Program-made: the position numbers and the translations under genes
From: Chloroflexota bacterium
GTDB lineage: Bacteria > Chloroflexota > UBA11872
NCBI GenBank assembly: GCA_022824495.1
Contig: JAJDZU010000024.1
Location: 1-64,000 of the forward strand
Direction of reading: 5' to 3'
DNA: 64,000 nt
The notes under the pieces: generated by a model
The model's input: the letters and a program-made list of their open reading frames with translations, nothing else
Told to the model about the DNA's origin: nothing
Database searches by the model: none
Part shown: positions 58,655 through 64,000 of the stretch, piece by piece
Layout: each line of letters starts with the position of its first letter
Numbering within the stretch: the first letter of the stretch is position 1

Positions 58655-58930
58655 ATGGGCAGCGTGAAGCCACGAGCCACGCTGGAACAAAATATCGCGG
58701 CCTACGAGCGCATGCAGGATCAACTCGAGACCGAACATATGGGTCAGTGGGTCGTGGTCGACAACGAACAGCTCATCAACGCCTTCGACGACTTTCAGGA
58801 CGCCGCCGACCTTGTGATTGAGACGATTGGGCCTGGATGCCTCTTGCGACAAGTTGGGCGGCCGCCGGCGCGGCTGCCCGCCCTTCCAATCGCCCGCCTG
58901 ACGTCGCCAACTTGGTCGACCAGCAACTGA
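58655..58930 (+). CDS. DUF5678-like small helical protein, orphan copy
   Basis: A 91-aa protein with 'LEQNIAAYERMQDQLETEHM' then 'QWVVVDNEQLINAFDDFQDA', the pattern of the gene at 59447-59713 ('LDENIEAYERRRDEMEAKYR', 'QWVVFVDEEFVEAFDDFQEA'). The ending 'RQVGRPPARLPALPIARL' also aligns, so the copy looks complete. AAGGAGG lies before the ATG. The retropepsin gene that follows the other copy is missing here; a fragment of another gene comes instead. Confidence 0.65.
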   Translation: MGSVKPRATLEQNIAAYERMQDQLETEHMGQWVVVDNEQLINAFDDFQDAADLVIETIGPGCLLRQVGRPPARLPALPIARLTSPTWSTSN

Positions 58931-58972
58931 TCAACGCCACCTACTCCACCCTCAACCACCGCCAACTCGACG
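58904..58972 (+). pseudogene. 3' fragment of a solute-binding-protein gene
   Basis: 'NLVDQQLINATYSTLNHRQL' matches the segment 'NLVELLMRNATYSTLSRRQA' near the end of the gene at 57133, with nearly identical DNA over the ATYST core. It has no start of its own and lacks flanking family sequence, so it is a remnant. Confidence 0.65.
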
Positions 58973-59013
58973 CTACAGAGGGTCGGCCCCTGTCAGGGCA
59001 GCCCTTTCGCTCG

Positions 59014-59460
59014 TCACCCGACCGACTCCAGGTGAACAGTCCCGGTGGGCCCGTCGTACTCGAGACGGTAGAACACCAGCAGGTCTCGACCGATCAAAAG
59101 CTGGCAATCGCGAAGTCGGTCTTGGAGCGGGAGGCCGCTGAACGCCCAGTGATAGACATGCGCGAAATCGGGCAGATACAGGTGCGCCGTGAAGCGACGT
59201 GAGTCGTAAGGCTCACCGACAACGCCCCGAAGTGAATCGCGCTCGTGGCTCGGAAGGCCCAGACGCTCCGCAAGGTCCTCGTCGATGCACGAGGTCGACG
59301 CCCCTGTATCAATCAGGGCACCCCGCCGGTCATCCGGGATGTTCGGTCGTCCGACGGGTTGGTGAAAGCGCGGATCGAACCCAACCTGCACGTCCAGGCG
59401 GGGACCGATTCGCGCAAGGTAGTCCCGGCCATTGGGTAACCCACACCTAACGCGCGGCAT
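59014..59460 (-). CDS. retropepsin-like aspartic protease
   Basis: A 148-aa single-domain aspartic protease candidate. 'GALIDTGASTSCIDEDLAER' has the DTGA active-site motif with the following hydrophobic-hydrophobic-x pattern, and 'CQLLIGRDLLVFYRLEYDG' contains the conserved 'IGRD' turn of bacterial retropepsin-like proteins. As a single-lobed protease it should act as a homodimer. It overlaps the preceding DUF5678-like gene by 14 nt, so the two are translationally linked. AGG precedes the ATG. Confidence 0.8.
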   Translation of the reverse strand: MPRVRCGLPNGRDYLARIGPRLDVQVGFDPRFHQPVGRPNIPDDRRGALIDTGASTSCIDEDLAERLGLPSHERDSLRGVVGEPYDSRRFTAHLYLPDFAHVYHWAFSGLPLQDRLRDCQLLIGRDLLVFYRLEYDGPTGTVHLESVG

Positions 59461-59713
59461 CCAACGACCTGCTGATGAGCGACATCGGGATCATTCGCGG
59501 TTCCTCGCCCACCAGCCGGATGAGATACGGTCCTCTCCCCCAGCGTCGGATGGCCATCATGGCTGCTTCTTGGAAGTCATCGAATGCCTCAACGAATTCT
59601 TCGTCAACAAACACGACCCACTGGTCCCGATATTTCGCTTCCATTTCATCTCGCCGACGCTCGTACGCCTCGATATTCTCGTCCAGCGTCGCCAGCTCTA
59701 CGACTTCAGCCAT
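59447..59713 (-). CDS. DUF5678-like small helical protein
   Basis: An 88-aa protein, 'LDENIEAYERRRDEMEAKYR' followed by 'QWVVFVDEEFVEAFDDFQEA' and 'RPYLIRLVGEE'-like ending ('GPYLIRLVGEEPRMIPMSL'). This fits the small proteins annotated as DUF5678 that often sit next to retropepsin-like proteases, as here. ATG 59713 follows GGAGG at eight bases and is preferred over 59731. Role unknown; it may regulate or be cut by the protease. Confidence 0.7.
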   Translation of the reverse strand: MAEVVELATLDENIEAYERRRDEMEAKYRDQWVVFVDEEFVEAFDDFQEAAMMAIRRWGRGPYLIRLVGEEPRMIPMSLISRSLDAAR

Positions 59714-60507
59714 CGGCATCACCTCCGGCAACGCAGCCTCCCCGCCTCGGATGCCCGCATGCTTCCACTACATGCATCGCGTGTGACACCCAGAACGCTC
59801 ATAGGCTGCTCCTTCATGGTGTCACCGTAATTTCGTCAAGCGCAACCTTGTTCGCTACACCCAAGACGTTCTTTCAAGTGCCTCGCCGGCAGACAAATCT
59901 GGCGGATCCGGACGCGCTGGACTGCTGACGGTCAGACCCACAAACTCGACCTCCGCCTCGAAGACCACGTTGCTGACGTCAGCCTGCGACAACACGGCGA
60001 TCGCCCAGGCCACTCCCTTCAGCGCCTGACCGTCGAGGTGCACGGGCATCTGGAGGGCCCCGCAATACCTGCTGCTCACCGGCACCTCGCATCGCTAGGG
60101 CCCACGGCCAGGGGTCCAGGTGAGGGCGCCGTTGCAGGTATCGCCCGGCTAGATCACGCCGACCGTCCGCAGATCGGCAAGGCTGCCCCGACTGCGCTTC
60201 CGCACCCCTGCGGCTATACCTACGTCCACCGCCGGCAACCGCAAGCCTGAGGAAATCATCCGGGCGGCGTGGCCTGAGGTCTGACCGTCAACGGCTCTAC
60301 TCGGACTCGTGCTGCCTCATCCCCTGCCTCAATGGGCACGCGATGCGTTCAGAGCCGCGCCATGACCGGCCTGCAAACCATCCCCAACCGCCGCTGTACC
60401 CCGCCCGCCTGGCCGCAATCGATCCATGCGCCCCGCGGTGTGCTCGCGCGGCGCGTCCACTCACGGCGCCGAATCTCTTCGCCGTCCACCCCAAAATCCG
60501 GCCCAAG
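59714..60507. other. mostly non-coding region
   Basis: About 790 bases with no firm gene. A minus-strand ORF (59855-60085) has a protein-like middle ('VSNVVFEAEVEFVGLTVSS') but no clear start or family; it may be a gene remnant. Nothing else is recognised before the hairpin at 60508. Confidence 0.4.
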
Positions 60508-60556
60508 CTGTCTCTGGCCAGCCCGACCCCTTGGGGGTCGGGCTGGCCAGAGACAG
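60508..60556. repeat. perfect 23-bp inverted repeat with 3-nt loop
   Basis: Bases 60508-60530 are exactly complementary to 60534-60556, with the loop TTG. The stem is GC-rich and followed by TTCCCCCC rather than a T-tract, so a simple terminator is not obvious. It lies about 100 bp upstream of pepF. Confidence 0.85.
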
Positions 60557-60654
60557 TTCCCCCCTTCACCCCAGACCAAATTGCGACCCCGCGCCCGTCC
60601 CAAACCGCCGATAATGCAGGCAGACACTGACCGCACGCCCACCAGGGAGCACGA

Positions 60655-62466
60655 ATGACTACCACCGCCACGGCGCCGAGCAGCAGCGCGGACGGGGTGA
60701 CCTGGGACCTCAGCATCCTCTACGACAGCCCCGACGACCCCAAGATCGTGGCGGACCTGGACGCGGTGACGGAGCGTGCCACGGCATTCGAAAAGCGCTA
60801 CCGCGGGCAGGTGGCCGGGCTGGATGCCGCCGGCCTGCGCGACGCCGTGACCGAGCTGCAGGACCTCCACGAGGCCATGGACCACCCGGCCATCTACGCC
60901 CACCTGCTGCACGCCGGCAAGACCGATGAGCCAACCCACGGCCGCCTGGTGGCCCTCACCCAGGAACGCGGCACCGCCATCAACCGCCACCTGATCTTCT
61001 TCGACCTGGAGTGGATCGAGGTGGACGACGAGCGCGCCGAGGAACTGCTGGCCGACCCGGTCCTGAAGGACTTCGCCTACCTGCTGCGCCTCGAACGCCG
61101 CTACAAGCCCCACCGGCTGTCCGAGGGCGAAGAGCAGTTGATGGACGAGAAGGCCAACACCGGCAGCCGCGCCTGGAGCCGTCTCTTCGGGGAACTCACC
61201 AGCCGCCTGACCTGCGACGTCACCATTGAGGGCGAGACCCGCACGCTCACCGAAGCCGAAACCCTGGCCCTCAGCTACCACCCCGACCGCGACACCCGGA
61301 GGTCCGCCGCCGACGGCATGACGCAAGCCCTCCGCGACAGCCTCCACCCCCTCACCTACGTCTTCAACGTCCGCCTCCAGGACCACGCCACCGACGACCG
61401 CCTGCGCAGCTATCCCACCGCCATGGCCTCCCGCAACCTCGCCAACCAGATCACCCAGGAGTCGGTGGACGCCCTGGTCGCCGCCTGCGTGCGCGGCTTC
61501 CCGATCGTCGGCCGCTACTACCGCCTCAAGCGCCGCCTGCTGGGCCTGGACGAGCTGTTCGACTACGACCGCTACGCCCCGCTCAGTTCCGACCTGCCCT
61601 CATACGACTGGGCCACCGGCAAGGAAGTCGTGCTGGAGAGCTACCACGCCTTCTCGGAGACCCTCGGCGGCATCGCCCAGCGCGCCTTCGACGAGCGCTG
61701 GATCGACGCCGAGCTACGCCCGGCCAAGCGCGGCGGCGCCTTCAGCATGGGCGGTACTCCCAGCACCCACCCCTACATCCTGGCCAGCTACACCGACACC
61801 GTCCGCGACGTGATGACGCTGGCCCACGAGCTCGGTCACACCGTCCATCAGTACCTGTCCTACGGCGTTGGCTACCTGCAGGCCCACACGCCGCTGACCA
61901 CGGCCGAAACCGCCTCGGTGTTCGGCGAGATGATCGTCTTCCGCCGCCTGCTCGACGCCCAGCCCTCGGCCGCCGCCCGCCTGGGCCTGCTGGCCAGCAA
62001 GATCGAGGACCACTTCGCCACCGTCTTCCGCCAGATCGCCATGCACAACTTCGAGTTCCGCGCCCACCAGGCCCGCCGCGAAGAGGGCGAACTCTCCTCG
62101 GACCGCCTCAGCGAGCTCTGGTTCCAGGCCAACGGCGAGATGTTCGACGGCTCGGTCACCCTGCGCGACGACTACCGCATCTGGTGGAGCTACATCCCGC
62201 ACTTCATCGGCTCGCCCTTCTACGTCCACGCCTACGCCTTCGGCGACCTGCTGGTGCTCGGCCTCTTGCAGCGCTACCAGGAGCAGGGCGACGAGTTCGA
62301 GCCCCGCTACATCGAAATGCTGTCCAAGGGCGGCTCCGTCAGCCCGATTGCGTTGCTCGAGCCTTTCGGCATCGACCTGGCCGACCCGAAGTTCTGGGAC
62401 GGCGGCGTGCAGGTCCTGAGCGACCTCGTGACCGAAGCCGAGGCGATGGCCGAGGAGGCTTCATGA
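60655..62466 (+). CDS. pepF: M3-family oligoendopeptidase F
   Basis: Zinc metallopeptidase that cleaves short peptides in the cytoplasm; 603 aa. The active site is 'LAHELGHTVHQYLS' (HExxH) with the third ligand in 'TTAETASVFGEMI' 24-28 residues later. The N-terminal 'WDLSILYDSPDDPKIVADLD' is typical of PepF, and 'DSLHPLTYVFNVRLQD' belongs to the helical M3 core. No signal peptide. Its TGA overlaps the LarA-like ATG, so the two are coupled. Confidence 0.94.
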   Translation: MTTTATAPSSSADGVTWDLSILYDSPDDPKIVADLDAVTERATAFEKRYRGQVAGLDAAGLRDAVTELQDLHEAMDHPAIYAHLLHAGKTDEPTHGRLVALTQERGTAINRHLIFFDLEWIEVDDERAEELLADPVLKDFAYLLRLERRYKPHRLSEGEEQLMDEKANTGSRAWSRLFGELTSRLTCDVTIEGETRTLTEAETLALSYHPDRDTRRSAADGMTQALRDSLHPLTYVFNVRLQDHATDDRLRSYPTAMASRNLANQITQESVDALVAACVRGFPIVGRYYRLKRRLLGLDELFDYDRYAPLSSDLPSYDWATGKEVVLESYHAFSETLGGIAQRAFDERWIDAELRPAKRGGAFSMGGTPSTHPYILASYTDTVRDVMTLAHELGHTVHQYLSYGVGYLQAHTPLTTAETASVFGEMIVFRRLLDAQPSAAARLGLLASKIEDHFATVFRQIAMHNFEFRAHQARREEGELSSDRLSELWFQANGEMFDGSVTLRDDYRIWWSYIPHFIGSPFYVHAYAFGDLLVLGLLQRYQEQGDEFEPRYIEMLSKGGSVSPIALLEPFGIDLADPKFWDGGVQVLSDLVTEAEAMAEEAS

Positions 62467-63782
62467 TGCTCTCCGCCAGGGTTCTGGAGGCCATCGGCTC
62501 GCCCGCCATCGACATGGCGGACGTGGCCGGGCTAGTCGACGAGGCCCTGCGCGGCTCGCCCGCCGGCGAGCGCCGCTTCCTGGTTCTGGTCCCGGACTCG
62601 ACGCGCAAGGCCCCGGTGGCCGACGTCTTCCGCGCCATCCACGACGCCGTCGACGGTCGCGCCGACCGCGTCGACGCCATGATCGCCCAGGGCACCCACG
62701 GACCCATGTCCGAAGCCGAGAAGTCCGCCTGGGTCTTCGGCGGCCACGTCTATCCCCGCAGCACCGTCTTCGACCACGATTGGGACGACCCCAACGCGCT
62801 TACCCCGCTGGGCGTGGTCCCGCTGGACGACCAGTTGGACCGTTTCGGCGAAAACCGCCAGTACGCCTCACTGCTCGGCTTCGACGACGACATGCGCATC
62901 CGCGTCAACGCGAAGCTGCTCGAGTACGACCGGCTGGTGCTGCTCACCCGCGTGCAGCCGCACGAGGTTGCGGGCTTCGCCGGCGGAGCCAAGCAGATAT
63001 TCCCCGGCGTCTCCGGCCCGGAGATGATCAGCCTGCTGCACGCCATCGGCAGCCTGCGCACCAATCGCGGCATCCACGGCGTCATGCCCAACCCCGTGCG
63101 CGACCTGATCGACGACATGGCGCTGAATCTCCCCGTGCCCATCACCACCATCGGGCTCGTCATCGACGACGACAGCGATGCCATCAACGGCGCCTTCGTG
63201 CAGCCGGACGGCTGGCGCGAGTGCGTGGAGCAAGCGGCCGAACTCAGCGCCGCCGTCAACATCCGCTACGTCCCGCGCCGGGTCCGCCGCGTGGTCGCGG
63301 CCCTGCCCCAGCGCAAGGACGGCACTTGGCTCTACCCCGACTTCTGGACCGGCGCCAAGGGTGTGCTCAAAACCGAGGACGCCGTCGCCGACGGCGGCGA
63401 ACTGGTGGTCTGGGCGCCCAACATCAATTCCATCTCCGACGCCCACGGCGAGCTGATCAGCGCCATCGGCTACCACACTTACGCCTACTTCCTGTCGCGG
63501 CCCGAGTCCTGGCAGCGCGCCGGCGCGACCCCGCTGGCCCTCAACGGCAGCGCCCTGGTGAAAGGCGAGGGCCGCATGGATGGCGACCGTGAAGTCCCCC
63601 GCATCGACGTGCGCATCGCCACCGCCATCCCGCCCGAGGCCTGCGCCCTCATGAACATCGGCTACGAGGACCCCGACGCCGTCGCCGCCGAAATCGCCGC
63701 CACGCCTCCCAACGCAATCACCGACGACCGCCTCATCGTCCGCGACGCCGGCGGCGTCCTCTGGCGCCACCGGGCCGGCTAG
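62463..63782 (+). CDS. LarA-like (nickel-pincer lactate racemase family) protein
   Basis: A 439-aa protein of the lactate-racemase superfamily, which uses a nickel-pincer cofactor for racemisation or epimerisation of 2-hydroxy acids. 'LVPDSTRKAP' and 'MIAQGTHGPMSE' correspond to the LarA D.TRP.P and G(T/S)H.PM blocks, and 'QPHEVAGFAGGAKQIFPGVS' to the HxxxGFSGGxKxIxPG block with a metal/catalytic His. The substrate may differ from lactate. larB/C/E maturation genes are not in the window. ATGA overlap with pepF. Confidence 0.82.
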   Translation: MMLSARVLEAIGSPAIDMADVAGLVDEALRGSPAGERRFLVLVPDSTRKAPVADVFRAIHDAVDGRADRVDAMIAQGTHGPMSEAEKSAWVFGGHVYPRSTVFDHDWDDPNALTPLGVVPLDDQLDRFGENRQYASLLGFDDDMRIRVNAKLLEYDRLVLLTRVQPHEVAGFAGGAKQIFPGVSGPEMISLLHAIGSLRTNRGIHGVMPNPVRDLIDDMALNLPVPITTIGLVIDDDSDAINGAFVQPDGWRECVEQAAELSAAVNIRYVPRRVRRVVAALPQRKDGTWLYPDFWTGAKGVLKTEDAVADGGELVVWAPNINSISDAHGELISAIGYHTYAYFLSRPESWQRAGATPLALNGSALVKGEGRMDGDREVPRIDVRIATAIPPEACALMNIGYEDPDAVAAEIAATPPNAITDDRLIVRDAGGVLWRHRAG

Positions 63783-63808
63783 ACGACGCGGGCTTTCTGG
63801 AGAAACAA

Positions 63809-64000
63809 ATGCTGAACGCTCAGGCCTTCTTCTTTGACCTCGACGACACCCTGGTCGACTTCGGCAAGGCCCGCCGCAAGGGCCTCATCGCCCTGGCGGG
63901 CCAACTGGCCTCCCGCATCCCCAACCAGTCACCCGACCAGCTACGGGAACTCCAGTCACGCATCGTCGAGGACCGCACGCGGCGCGGAAGCGGCATGCCC
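63809..64000 (+). CDS. HAD-family hydrolase, N-terminal part
   Basis: The gene runs off the right edge; 64 codons are visible. 'AFFFDLDDTLVDF' right after the start is HAD motif I with the nucleophile Asp. GGAG lies before the ATG. The following helical cap ('ARRKGLIALAGQLASRIPNQ') fits a phosphoglycolate-phosphatase-like or haloacid-type enzyme. It may be co-transcribed with the LarA-like gene 26 nt upstream. Confidence 0.85.
   Translation, partial: MLNAQAFFFDLDDTLVDFGKARRKGLIALAGQLASRIPNQSPDQLRELQSRIVEDRTRRGSGMP

Noticed and set aside
59855-60085. Minus-strand ORF with a PilZ-like middle
   Set aside because: The resemblance is too weak and there is no good start; kept only as a possible remnant in the intergenic note.
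60349-61386. 345-codon minus-strand ORF across the hairpin and pepF
   Set aside because: It crosses the inverted repeat and is antisense to PepF; composition is non-protein-like.

Overview
The window is GC-rich, tightly packed bacterial chromosome with genes on both strands and many ATGA/GTGA stop-start overlaps. The best guess for the host is an uncultured, monoderm-like member of the Chloroflexota. This is inferred from several traits: low-complexity Thr/Pro/Ala linkers in exported proteins, a CAP-domain exoprotein with a 'GIPFW.EFQRLGG' region, a VanW protein, two PhyH dioxygenases, and a sulfatase-like protein. No 16S rRNA is present to confirm it. Housekeeping blocks are rpsP-khpA-rimM-trmD, rplS-rnhB-yraN, smpB-ssrA (tmRNA), murD, panB, a divergent groEL, proS, rplY/ctc, lspA, and tRNA-Arg(CCG) and tRNA-Ala(GGC).

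Layout. 0-5 kb: end of a sulfatase-like gene, lipoprotein cyclophilin, HhH DNA glycosylase, lspA, tRNA-Arg, lipoate ligase-like protein, methyltransferase. 5-14 kb, mostly minus strand: two tandem PhyH dioxygenases behind a PfkB kinase, a cytochrome c with a duplicated C-terminal domain, a double Nudix protein, ssrA, smpB, a SWIM protein, a phosphoesterase and murD. 14-31 kb: a possible leader-peptide/terminator unit before an unknown gene, panB, groEL, an NfeD/ClpP-class protease, the S16/TrmD operon, a MazF-type toxin-antitoxin pair, an oxidoreductase, VanW, the L19 cluster, a CAP protein, a DedA-like protein, Nudix, GlcD and a MobA-like transferase whose stop codon lies inside tRNA-Ala. 32-43 kb: a MarR regulator divergent from two P-loop ATPases with operator-like repeats between, two TrkA proteins, L25 and UbiA.

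Accessory regions. 44.0-45.8 kb is visibly poorer in GC and holds two linked genes of unknown family: a charged helical protein with a C-terminal membrane anchor, and a protein joining a PD-(D/E)XK-like nuclease core to a glycine-zipper membrane segment. A perfect parS palindrome lies at 47.4 kb. From 50.5 to 56.9 kb is an array of full-length, truncated and chimeric members of an apparently undescribed membrane-protein family whose members open with a 'DPQRDSR-D-I' signature; even the untranslated leader is conserved between copies. The array borders gene fragments, a dispersed GC-rich repeat, a lipoprotein of solute-binding type, and a helical protein/retropepsin pair with an orphan second copy. 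The window ends with a PepF-LarA-like pair and the start of a HAD hydrolase.

The strongest leads are the 50.5-56.9 kb array, the nuclease/glycine-zipper pair, and the MarR/two-ATPase locus. Further points of interest are the fused Nudix duplication, the CTG starts and the frameshifted LRR chimera. All calls come from reading sequence and translations; no searches were run.
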